Positions 24,500 to 35,334 of a DNA stretch of 64,000 bases are shown one piece after another. A program made the translations under genes and the position numbers. The DNA is taken from assembly GCA_036571765.1 (NCBI GenBank), contig BROE01000007.1, positions 372,001 to 436,000 on the forward strand. The letters run 5' to 3'. Origin of the DNA: Plecoglossus altivelis (lineage: Eukaryota > Chordata > Actinopteri > Osmeriformes > Plecoglossidae). The notes beneath the pieces are model-generated. The model was not told the DNA's origin, did not search any database, and saw nothing but the letters and a program-made list of their open reading frames with translations. Every line of letters begins with the position of its first letter. Within the stretch, counting starts at the first letter, position 1.

Positions 24500-24536
24500 C
24501 CCCTCCACCACGTTAAGGTGGCGGTTCAAGGAGGGG
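24500..24536 (-). other. 5'-terminal hairpin of Rex3 copy 2
   Basis: In element sense, CCCCTCC at the very 5' end pairs with GGAGGGG, enclosing CCACC/GGTGG. A second hairpin, GGGGC-AATAA-GCCCC in element sense, follows at about 24463-24448. Confidence 0.6.
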
Positions 24537-25351
24537 AGCAGTTAGTCAGTTAGTTTAAACCTGCTCAGGAGCAAGTTCATTTTAGTACATTAGATTTGAT
24601 TGCGGCTTCATCAGCAGAGGTAATACAGGAAGTCTGTTACAGCCATATCTTGTCCGTTTTAACGACAACAACATGTTATGGAATGTGCAAGGATAATAAG
24701 CAAGATCCTTTTACACAGCGCGAAAGCCTACTTTTGGAGTGATATCGGTTTTCTCATGAGGGATGGTGTTATGCACATAATTAATTTGTTGGAACCACAT
24801 TAAATTATATGACATTAAAAATAATTAACAATGTATCTAATATGAAAATACAAAAACGTAGGTCTAAAGGCTTCTATAATAAATTATGAAACATCTAATG
24901 TGGTCACTACTATACATTTAATTTGTGCACATTTTTGCCAGCCCTCTACTGGAATTTGCAGAGGTGAATTTGAGGTGTTCTCTCGCCCTCTGATTAAATC
25001 TTCAAAATAGGGAGTAACCTTCGAGCAAGCTCTTGCACTATATCTGCTGCGGAAAAAAACAGGCGCTTTTTTGGCACCATAGCCAAATAGCAGCGTTGCT
25101 GATCAATGTTTCTGCCATCGATACATACCCCCGTTTTAACCCAACGCATAAACGCGCACTTATCCTAGATCAATGCATCTATTCTAATAATAAACAACAA
25201 GGGTTTTCGAAGAACGTGAGTGACGTACGAAGAACGGGCCCCAGGTTGCCACATTATCTTGAAGACTTTTGCACTCAAGTGTGTGAGGGTTCAAGACTAA
25301 GGGTATAGGGGGGACATTAGAAATGGGCCTGAGACATCTGTGGACGCATTA
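24537..25351. other. Intergenic, nothing recognised
   Basis: No gene or named repeat. A 91-codon frame at 25033-25308 shows no domain. Confidence 0.4.
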
Positions 25352-26726
25352 CAGTTTTTCTCAATTGTTTACACACATTTTCTGGTACTTGAGACACAAT
25401 GACACATCCACAACATGTAACTCATTCACCAACCCCCTAAACCAATTCTGCTGAACTACAAGCACAGTTCCTGCTTTACACTCAAATTGCAGTTCTAAAA
25501 CACACTTTTTTCAAAACGCTACACACAATTCTCTGCTTTTGGCACATGCAGAAAATATCTTGTTTTCACAAGGAACACACTGCCATTCAAATATGTACAC
25601 TGACTCATCACAAGGGCAAACACCCGTCACACAGTTTTACAATTAGCAATCAGAGCTTTAGCATAAAAGGGCAATAGGTGAGCTCTTCTGTTTTGGAGCA
25701 ATGGATGCCAACATTGGAAACAGAGGCAGAGCTAGAGGAGTGAGAGTAAAGAGGGGGAGGACGAGGAAGGCCAAGGACCGTAATCTCTGATGAGATCCAA
25801 GCCACTTTGGTTGATCATGTGGTCAACCATGGTCTAACAATGAGGGAGGCTGGGCAAAGAGTACACCCACATTTGAGCAGGTACACTGTAGCATCCGTCA
25901 TCCGGACATTCCGAAATGAGAATAGGTAAGAAATCTGCTCTCTCTAGAAAATTGCAGTACTGCATATCAATACAGTAGTCAATGAGTACAGTAGTACAGT
26001 ATTGCCTTTGGACTGTTCTGTAGGACTGTAAAAATACTGTAAAGTATGTTTCAAGTATTTAGGAAATGTATACCTACTTTGTATTTACAGTACTGTACTA
26101 TTTGTTTGGCAGAACTGAAAGATTACCAACTCAAGGTGGTCGGGAACGTGTTCTGTCTCTTGGACAGGAACATTCTTCTGTTGTTTTGTATGTAGTTTAT
26201 GTGCAACTTTGTGTTGGTTGGGAATGGGACGTACACTGTGTACATTGTTTTTGCAGGAAAAATAAAATACAATTTTACCGTGTATTTGTGTGTTCGGAGT
26301 ATAAAAACAATATTCTCAAATATTTCACAAACAAACTTTGTACTGTTGTTTGTACTGTCTGTAGTAAGTGTAACACTGAAAACACGTAAACTGTACACTG
26401 TAACACTGTAACACACAAAAAAGGGCCTAAGTCATTATGATGAATGGAGAAGAAGTATTTTACATTCATCATAGTGTTTTACATTGAGCACATCAGTGTT
26501 CAGCTGGTTCTTATAAATGTCTATACATATGATGGTTTGTATGTGTCATTTGAAAACAAAATCCCAATTTGAGAAGAAATAACATTGTTTTGAATGTAAA
26601 GTTTCCTTTTGCAGGAGAATTGAGGGGGTTTGCCCATTGTGTGTGTGTTTTGGGGATTTGTGTGTAGAGTTCTGAGAATATGAGGCAAGCTTTCAGAAAA
26701 TGTGTGTAAACAATTGAGAAAAACTG
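25352..26726 (+). mobile_element. Tc1/mariner-type transposon, deletion derivative
   Basis: Bounded by perfect 33-bp terminal inverted repeats (25352-25384 and 26694-26726, beginning CAGTTTTTCTCAATTG) and flanked on both sides by TA, the target duplication of IS630/Tc1/mariner elements. Only the N-terminal part of a transposase remains. The interior right half is AT-rich and TGT/ACA-rich with no DDE domain, so it depends on a transposase supplied elsewhere. Confidence 0.85.
25701..26190 (+). pseudogene. Tc1/mariner-like transposase, N-terminal remnant
   Basis: ATG at 25701 begins MDANIGNRGRARG and a basic stretch. A frameshift near 25770-25778 then moves to the frame TVISDEIQATLVDHVV, continuing NHGLTMREAGQRV and SVIRTFRNEN, a paired-like helix-turn-helix. 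A donor at 25926 (GTAAG) and an acceptor ending at 26112 join this in frame to RTERLPTQGGRERVLSLGQE, the next block of the family. All sequence for the catalytic DDE domain is missing. Confidence 0.75.
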
Positions 26727-27331
26727 TAACCAGTGAGTGAAGCATCAACACATATATTAAATATATTAATACTATTCAATACTTTTCTACTGGTTGAAAA
26801 TGAATTATATATTAGTAATACATATATGTATTATATACAGTATGGCCTGGGTCTTCCAGTAACACATATATGTATTACTGTAGGTAATCCTGCAGGGAGC
26901 GGTAATGCACCTCCTTTAATTTGGTTGGAATCCGGAAGAAGACTCGCGGAAGTCTGACCTAGTAACCCACAAGTTTTCAACAACAAACAGAATGTACAGG
27001 CCAAAATGTAATCCTACAATGAATTAATGCACTCCCTAAATTTAGTGTTATATTTCAACTTGCCATCAGTTCAACCAAAAATAACGAGTCTGCAAAGTAT
27101 GCGTCTTATCGGCAATGACAAGAGAAAGGCGAAATAGTGAGGTAACCGTTCAACTCTCTTCCTTGTTATTTGGCCATCGCTGATCATGAACGATTGGCAT
27201 CTTAACCAAATAAGAGACTGTGTTTCTTTTCTTTCCAGTCTACGGTGGCGTGATTTATCACTTTGCTATTACACACTATTAAGTTGCTGTCCCGTTGCCA
27301 GTTCGAGGTCACAGAGCCTTTCAGTTGAGAT

Positions 27332-27338
27332 ATATAAA
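27332..27338 (+). promoter_or_regulatory. TATA-like sequence upstream of acbd4
   Basis: TATATAA lies 24-30 bases before the acbd4 start codon. If used as a TATA box it would place the start of transcription at or just after the ATG, so it is probably fortuitous or serves a minor start. Confidence 0.2.
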
Positions 27339-27361
27339 CTGCTATACTGATCCTGTTCATT

Positions 27362-30300
27362 ATGTCAGAAGCTTTAGACCACCAAAAGCGCTTTCAGACC
27401 GCTGTCGACGTTATTCATCATTTGCCGAAAGATGGTAAGTAGGTGAGTCGGGTTGTTTGTAAGCACTTTGTTGGCTACTTTAGTTAATAATGATATTTCG
27501 TTTTGAAATAATACGTTTGTCTGCGGTCAGTACCATATTAGTCTAAATTATTTACTGCTTTTATTCAGCTTTCTGTCAGATGCATTCTGTCAGATGGGCG
27601 TTCACTGGCTCCTAAGGCCTATTCCATGAAGCGAGTTTAACGAATAAATCAGGCGTATGTCCTTTAGTCAGACTCAATTCTAGGGTTAAGGTTATATTGC
27701 ACATTTAATCCAAATCCAATTATTACTTTTAGGGCATACAGTGTACACCTGTACATTTAGGCTATGGAAAGATTTTCCAAATCTCCATCCACATGTCCAG
27801 ATGGGGCTTTAACAGTGGCAGACTGACTGTTTGAAGGGCAGGCACAGAAAGATTTTAAGGTGTGCACAACATAGGGCCTTGCCAGTATAACAATGGGAAT
27901 GGGACGAGTGTTGTTACAGTTGGCACGTTGTAGGGGAGATAGGAAGCAAGGCCATGGGAACTGTCAAGTTTAGACCATTGTAAGGGCACCATATAGGGTA
28001 CTGCTTCCCATTTTTGCTACTATCAATGCACTCATTAAGACAATTTTTTATTTTATTATAGAGGGCACACCATGATTTATTGCATTAAGGGGCATCCTGT
28101 GCGCTCAAATGTATTTCCCAATATGTATGACAGACCGTAGGGCACATTGTTTCATTTTTTTGAAAAGCTTTTTCAACCCTGGTATACCTGGCAGTCAGGG
28201 CCTGGGTCTTCCAGTGGGCCTGGATACACCCGTGGGGAAAGCATACTGCCCCCATAACATTTGTGAAACCAGAAGGAGAAGATGAAGTAATACGGAAGCT
28301 TGACAATCTATACGCCACTTTAAACAAGTAGCATGTACTTTAATACATCCATACATCAAATTTAAATTTAACAAATTTAATACATCAAATAAAAAGTCTC
28401 TATAGTTGCTCTTGTTGTACCTTCACCAACCCTGTTCAAGAATGTCCCACATACAAACGATACAGGAATGCAGTCTGACTGAACAGAGGTCAAGGCTTGT
28501 CTACAATGAGTTGTTTCCTTATGTGTGATTTCAGGTGACTACATAGGCCTACCTACACAGACTACAGTCTTCTACCCTCCTTTCTACTATTATAGCATAC
28601 CCTCTACTACGTTCTACTAAGGATGGTAGGCTGCTCTAAAAGAATGCTAATCTATCTAGTTAAACCATGCTGGGCTTGTTGAACCTATACCTCTTCCACA
28701 GATACTGCTCATGGAAGTTTTACTTCTGTCTCTGAAGACCCTTACATTTTTGGGATGAACGCTCTCTGTATAAGCTAAGCACCTTTATCTACAGGATTGA
28801 AGAGCGGATATGCCATAATTGACAATTGATAAAACTTCAAGATACACTGCTCAGTTTAGGCCTTATGTCAATTAATCAACGGATGTTGAAAACAGTAAAA
28901 GTGACATAATTTGTAAACTTGTTTATTTTCATTTGTACTAACCTTTTTACGTAGCCTGGCTGTGCTGTCCTAGCCTGGCATTGCCGTTCCACGTACTTCC
29001 GCTCACTTTTGATTAGCTTTTGTAGCAGGTCTGGAACTGATACACCTGTTTAAGTTTTCTCCACTCACATATCTGAAGGCCCAATCAGTGAACAGAATGA
29101 GTGGCAGATAACGATGGTGTTGTGGCCCTCCTCCCCACAAGGTTTAGGAAATGTTCTAATTTTTTCCAGCTCGCCTCGTTAGTCGTGAAGGAGTTAGCTA
29201 TGGCTAGCAATGCTAAGCCGATAGTTTTAAATGTCTCCCTGCTTTTTACACTATTTGAACAGTTGTACGTGATTGCTAACCTTCCTGTGTTTAGATTGGA
29301 CCATTTCTAGGAAATTCTATTCATCATTAGTGATTTTTTGGTGGACATATGTGTGGATCTAAAATATAATTCGGGTGGATATTTAATTTATCCAAACCTC
29401 TATTGCAATAGCTACTTTGACGATGACAATGATAATTCGATTTAGTGATTCTCGTGATGAACAGAACACTCCTTTGAGTACTATGTTTTTTGATTACCAT
29501 TGTTATTATTGTCTGTACATAATACAGTCAACTATTTAAACGATTTACACCAACAGCGTTCTATGATGGAGCATTACAAACCAGCCAAGTAACTGATTAA
29601 ATTGCTACAGCCCTCCAGTCTTTCGGAATGCATCCATTGCCATAATTGCTTATAATTTAGCTTTGACAGAATATTTCTGTCAAAGTTGGAGAATTTCCGT
29701 AGGACACGTGGAGTTTGGAGAGGGTGTGGATCTCTGTCTCTTGTCGGTGGAATGGTCTCCGTCGTCTCCTCGTTCATCCACATCTGAAAAATATCCATAT
29801 CGGGTGGTAGTCACTGCACGGCATGGGTAGCAGACCTAAAATTACAGAAGCAGCATTTTGCAAATAATAATTGACTGTATACATTAACATTAGCCTTAGT
29901 GTCAAATATAGATACACAATTTACAATTGCTCCTTTAATTCTTAAATTCGACATCTTCAAACACTTCCCTGCTCACTCCAACTTGTTGTTTACAGCCTGA
30001 GTGGCTACATTCTGAAGTATGACCTACGTCATGACCAAACGTTAGCGATTGGTAATGGCAGATCCAGAGTGGGTCTAGTCAGATCCAATGGTTTTAAACT
30101 TCAACAGAGTACCACCTTAAAGGAAGTAATGTTTGTTGATGGATAGGTCCCAGACTCTCTGTACAAATAAAATTGATGAGATTCTGGCAAGGACCAGGCT
30201 ACTTTTTACAAGCAATGTCACATATTTAAATTAATACATTCTTTGGAGATGATATTGTGTGAAAAGAATTCTGCACAAATGTTTTCTAACAAGGATGGAA

Positions 30301-33300
30301 CAAAAAATTATTTGCCGGCTGACATCCACTCGACGAACTGTCTTTTGACAATCTGCGTCTGTCTGAAATAATTTGCAACACATCGACTTTGAGCCTGACA
30401 CAGAGCAAGCTAGCGCAGAAGTCTAAGTTACCTTTGTTACATAGCTTGCGCTAGAATAAGCCACCTTAATGGAACGTAACTCTCGCTAAAGTAAGGGAGA
30501 CTTGTTGAAATAAGCCTAGTTTTTCCTTAATCTACGTTTATCGAACACCTCCCAGGTTAATTTAGGGAGGAAGTGATGGAAATTCACTTCATCAGGGAGT
30601 GATGGATACTGACAAGTATCACGGCATCATACGTGATGTGTTTTGAATGTATTGCTCGTCTAAAATTGCTAGAATCTGTCTTCTCTAATTTGACTAGTTT
30701 ACTTTGCATAATTACAATAAACGGAACAAATTAAAGTTAGTCACAATAGTTAATCATTGAAAGACAAGTTACATTGACGTAGAGGGTGGAAGTAGCTCAG
30801 TGATAGAGTATCAGTAGCTTGCAATTTTAAATCTCACCCTGTATTGTATGTGGCTTTGGATAAAAGTATTTTATAAATGGATACATCACAACTATTACAT
30901 TGCAAAGTATAAAAAAATGAATGGGCTCAGTTGAGAGAGGTTAGTCAGTGAGTGTTATTAAAATTGTTTTTTATTCTCACAGGTTCCTATCGGCCCTCCT
31001 ATAAGGTGATGCTTCATTTCTACAGCCTCTACAAGCAGGCCGTGTGTGGTCCCTGTAACGTACCCCGGCCAGGCTTTTGGGACCCAGTGGGGCGCTACAA
31101 ATGGTGTGTTTGCATGTGTTTCGGAAAGGCGAATGAAGAAAATAGTTCTTCACTTTCTCTCATCTATCTGCAGATTGGAAGAGATAAGATGTCTGCCAAA
31201 GAATTACAACCATCAGGCTTCGGTTTCCCTCAAGGCCAGAGTGTACTGTGTAGTGAATAGGGAAAAACAAAGAAAGCATACGTACATACAACATGGATAA
31301 CAAAAACTGTATCATAGAACAGAGGAACACATGAATAATAAGACATAATACATGAACAGATGATAAGGTAATAGTTGATTTACTAATTGTGATTAACATA
31401 AGCACAGTGAGTTATGGTTTGAATGTATGCATGGACCACTGCATATTTGTTGATGAAAACATGTTTGACACTACAACCATAGGGATGCTTGGAACCGGTT
31501 AGGAGATATGAGGAGCGAAAAGGCCATGGCTGAGTATGTGGAAGTGATGAAGAAAGTAGCTCAAGAGGTAAAGCTTGCCTTGGTCAAAGATACTAATGAT
31601 GTATGTATGCATACGACCTGTGTATCAATTGCAAGCACACAGTCCCATATCTCCTTCCTTAGGTCATTGATACCATCCCTATGAATGAAAAAACGGCATC
31701 ACTGTTTCACCATTTTGAGCCTCTGTACACTGTTATCCATGACATGCCCAGACCACCAGTGTTACTGCTGAGTGTGATTGAAGGTCAGTGCACTGTTCAA
31801 AAGATTACCTTTAAACAAAGATGTCTGTCTTTTTGCCTACAAGTAAATGTAATTGTTTAGACATTAGGGAGACTTATCAGTCAGCTATTCAAACAGAAAC
31901 TGGGGATGGCAAGGGTTCTAAAAAGGACCCCAGCTTCCAGGGTCCAGATGTGGACCAGGAGACCTGTCAGACATCAGAGGTCACCTCCACCAGTCAGCCT
32001 CAGGGTTTGTCACACTGCACCCTCCTTGTCAATCTGTGATCTACACTATTGTTTAACAAATGGATAAAGCACGTCTAGGTGAACTCCTGAAGCACATTTT
32101 ACAATCAATAGATAGAAACAAAATTGTGATACTTACTTTTTACGTTTGTTGTTTTTTCTTTCTAGATATGTTGCAGTATGAGGGGGTTGTGTTGACCAGT
32201 GACTCGGAGAGTGAGATCTTCTGTGACTCTGTGGAGCTTCTTGACAATGTAAAGGTGAATTATGTTAACATCCCTACTAGAACACTAGCGTCACTCCTCA
32301 AAATTCACACCAATTTCTAACCTTTTACTGATTCAACAAACATCACTTCCTTGAGCGACACATTGACACCAGTTAACAGGGTTAGGGCACCATAACAGGT
32401 ACATACTTAAATTAAGATCTTGTGTTCATTGTGTGCATTTTTATAAACAGATTGACATCCCCAAATCAAATGGTCTTTACAGTGACCATCCTTCATCCTG
32501 GCCGTCCTCAGTCGGAGCACTTAAGGAGTCATTTCTTCCTCAGGCCACTCAGATGGGGGCAGGGCAAGGTGGAGAAGGAGTGGAGGATAGGAAGGTTCCA
32601 CCCATCAGGAGAAGCCGAGATGCTGGAAGAAATGGAATACAACATGGATGGAGAGAACGTAAGTTGAAAGGACAGAGTTATTTTGTTGGCAGGAATTTAA
32701 TTAGGTGCACCTGAGGACTTACATCTAACATCTCTATGACTTGTAAGAGACCATCATTATTTGCATACAGGTCTGTGTACAGGTACAATATAGATGGATA
32801 GTATATGTGGACACACATACATGCCCTGTCTATCTAGGTGGTGTTACTCCAGGTGGTCTAATGCAGGCAGGCGGAGGGGGGGCGGAGTTTGGGGGCGGCG
32901 CTGGCAGAGGGGGAGGAGACGGGTCAGAGGGAGGAGCTGGGAGGCTGCAGGGTGTCTTACTGCAGCAGCAGATTGTGCTAGTCCTGCAGAGGCTCAGGCA
33001 AGATATGAGGAGCGTCATGGACAGGCTGGAGGTGGTGGAGAGACTGGCTGCAGCACAAGTATGCTCATTACTCCCCTGAAGGTCTATAAAGTAGCCCACA
33101 ACATTGCTACAGGACATTTATGGTTAACATTCCAGATCATTTATACATTTCCTAACCATTTGGATTTGTTTGTCTGTGCATCAATGAAATGTTCCCTAAA
33201 ACAGGTTGAAAATAATGATTGGAGACCATGCATACAGCACAATGCAGCCCCGAACTCCGAGTCAGAGGTAAGACAATTAGGGCCCTGAACCCTGGTGCTC

Positions 33301-33771
33301 TCTTCGGGGGTCAGAATGACCCGTAACTATGTTAAATGCACACACGTACACCCACAGTGAGACATTTAGACTGTATGTGCTTGATTAAACTCAGACAAAA
33401 CGAAATCTTTGTGATTCATATGCAGCATGGTTGTACATTTCAGTGCCCAAAAGAGCACAGGGTAAAATCTAATTAACCTGCTTTATTTCAAGGTTGAAGG
33501 TGGGGCCTTTTTGACACTTAGGACAGGGTGACTTGCAGAATACGAAGAGAGCGCGAGGGTTAACTCAACCATGAGTCTGTAAAGAACAATAAAATCATAG
33601 ATGTCTTTTTTCTGCCCAACAAATAATTGAGTTTCTCCTCAGGGTGAGAATTGGTGGCCATTTAATGTGTCATGTCGAACGCTGACCCTGTTGTTGCTGT
33701 GGCCCGTCGTGGCTGAGGGCTTGGTGTTTTTCTTAAGGAGAGGGCAAAGAAGACATCACATCCCAACGTGA
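27362..33771 (+). CDS. acbd4: Acyl-CoA-binding domain protein 4 (ACBD4)
   Basis: Binds long-chain acyl-CoA; the human protein is a tail-anchored peroxisomal membrane protein that tethers to the ER through VAP. Exons: 27362-27434, 30983-31103, 31483-31567, 31663-31783, 31861-32004, 32166-32254, 32451-32658, 32838-33058, 33205-33267, 33643-33771. They sum to 1254 nt (417 aa) with consistent phases. Residues about 5-95 form the ACB domain: YKQA, then PRPGFWDPVGRYKWDAWN. SDSESEIFCDSVEL (about residues 192-205) fits an FFAT-like VAP-binding motif and aligns with human ACBD4 SEVFCDSLEQL. A Gly-rich tract and a coiled coil (VLQRLRQDMRSVMDRLEVVE) follow. The C-terminal LTLLLLWPVVAEGLVFFL is the membrane anchor, ending in a basic tail. 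The start MSEALDHQKRFQ gives the normal ACB N-terminus. Intron 1 (3.5 kb) holds two repeats. ACBD5 is the alternative; the plcd3 neighbour favours ACBD4. Confidence 0.92.
27700..28582. repeat. Dispersed repeat, copy Y
   Basis: Direct-orientation relative of 21630-22415, in acbd4 intron 1. It is longer by small insertions, for example around 28180-28250. The 80-codon minus frame at 28085-28327 is not conserved in copy X, so it is not a gene. Confidence 0.7.
28951..30201 (+). mobile_element. Helicase-fragment transposon, copy B, with 8-bp duplication
   Basis: A 1251-bp element starting GTAGCCTGG and ending CCAGGCTA, so its ends are short inverted repeats. It is flanked by the direct repeat CTTTTTAC at 28943-28950 and 30202-30209. 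An 8-bp target duplication fits the hAT and P superfamilies. It lacks a transposase, so it is non-autonomous. It sits in acbd4 intron 1. Confidence 0.7.
29101..29310 (+). pseudogene. RecQ-type helicase fragment in copy B
   Basis: Encodes DGVVALLPTRFRKC, FQLASLVVKELAMASNAKPI and VLNVSLLFTLFEQLY. It is homologous to the fragment at 16563-16880 but with further changes (FGK to FRK, a small insertion in FFQL). Not a functional helicase. Confidence 0.6.
30780..30885 (+). mobile_element. Degenerate tRNA-derived SINE
   Basis: GTAGCTCAGTGATAGAG resembles a tRNA box A region, followed about 30 bases later by a decayed box B and by CTTTGGATAAAAGTATT, the common 3' body of many fish tRNA SINEs. It lies in acbd4 intron 1, 100 bp before exon 2. 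Confidence 0.55.
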
Positions 33772-34095
33772 CAAAAGCTTCACAGTTCTGTATAAATGCA
33801 TGCCTTGTTTGGCTGGAGATCATTACACAGTGATCACCTTTCATTTTGTACACACAAAGATGTGTTCATAGTTCATGTTTCATGACATTATCAACTAAAC
33901 TAACCAAATGCTCTCATTTGACAAAATATGGTCAATCATTGGACTAAACTGTGGGATCTTAATTAAATTTTGAACAAGCTCAATGTGAATGCATAAATTG
34001 ACTCTTTGTAAGGTTAAAACTTTATATGTTGAAAACTAACCATTTTCAAAGTAATTGTCATATGAACAACTTCTGCGAAATAATTGTTTGATCTC

Positions 34096-34101
34096 AATAA
34101 A
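34096..34101 (+). terminator. Possible acbd4 polyadenylation signal
   Basis: First canonical AATAAA on the plus strand after the acbd4 stop codon, 325 bases downstream of it. Confidence 0.45.
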
Positions 34102-35334
34102 AAACCGTGGTGGTCACAAAAGCCAGACTGGTCAATTGGTCATCATCATCAATAGTAAACAACAGGTAAACAAATTGAAAGTACTTAAGTGATTCAACTG
34201 TTTTAGGAGACATTCCTGACAATATGTAAAATAATGATAAGAAGAACTTCAAGTTAACTTCCAAAGAAATAATTTAATATCTTATGTAAAATATACACTG
34301 TACACAAGTTAACTTGACAAGGCTTTGTACAACTGTTACAAAGTTGGTCAACAGTCATCCAATCCACGTACATATAGTTCATGCACAAGAGCACAGACAA
34401 ACTATGAAAGAGAGAATGGAAGAGGCTTGTAGGACAGATGTTGGCAGTAATACGGGCTGATTCGCCACCATCTTGGTTTAAGATAAACATGGGTTCCAGG
34501 TATTAGTACAGGAAATTAACAAATGTACAATGCAGAAAGATTAACAGGTTAGACTTTAAGGTTTTGGATATGGGGAAGGTAGGAGCGAGGGTGTCTCTTT
34601 TAAGACACCCTTTTTGATGTATGCCCATGACAATACTATCGCTGTAAAACTAATATCAACCAAAGCCACTCTTAGCAAGTGTTAACTCGTACTCAAGACA
34701 CTGCATGCTTGGTTCCTTTTAAATTTACTGTCTTTTAATTTGTAATGATGATTTACATGATGATTGGCATGACTTGATTTAGCAGCCACAGATACTTTGT
34801 TCCCACCATAGAAGGCCAGTCAGTGGTATTTCCAATATCTAGGTTGCCCAAGCACGTACAATAGGCTTTGTTCCATGATTCCTTGGGTAATGCGTTTGAT
34901 GTACACCGTAGGTAGCATGCAGTAAATTCAAGGAAACGTTGGCTTTATGAACACTGAGGAGTGCAAGAATGCTTGTTTTAACCACGTAACAGATCACTAT
35001 TCCTGTTTCACAACTTTGAAAGATGTGTGAAAAGGAAGTGTTAGTCTTCGAAGTGAACCTGTGCAGTTGATAAAGTAATAGTTTGGTTCCTTTCATGTCC
35101 TAAAACGATGTAACTCTTTAAGTAAACACTTAATGTCCTGGTCTTTTCTGTCAGGCCAACTGTCAATAATTTGATCAAAGTCAAATATAGAGAATGTCAA
35201 CCAGATTGTGGTCTTATACCTATAAGCGCTAAAGCTGTTCAGGATGTCTGACAACAATGCTAATTCAATTTGCTTTGGTTTGGGAAAAAGTGACTGCTGT
35301 ACTGTGCATGTGGCGAAGGGCTTGTGCTTCTTAC
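34102..35334. other. 3' UTR territory between convergent acbd4 and arhgap23
   Basis: No coding exon recognised on either strand. It should hold the arhgap23 3' UTR; ATTAAA in minus sense at 34273-34278 is a possible polyadenylation signal for it. Confidence 0.4.

Larger units (their letters stand above)
22430..24536 (-). mobile_element. Rex3 (RTE clade) LINE, copy 2, with assembly gap
   Basis: Reverse-oriented Rex3. The 5' end at 24536 and the endonuclease half (23232-24536) are about 99% identical to 1581-2880 of copy 1, with roughly ten differences including the two bases that keep the frame open here. The segment 22500-22690 is the 3' end of the reverse transcriptase region but is unusually divergent from the other copies. 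Between them is a run of 330 Ns where the reverse transcriptase should be. It is a young insertion in the plcd3-acbd4 intergenic region. Confidence 0.85.

Noticed and set aside
27332..27361. acbd4 core promoter with TATA box
   Set aside because: Spacing would put the transcription start at the ATG; kept only as a low-confidence site.
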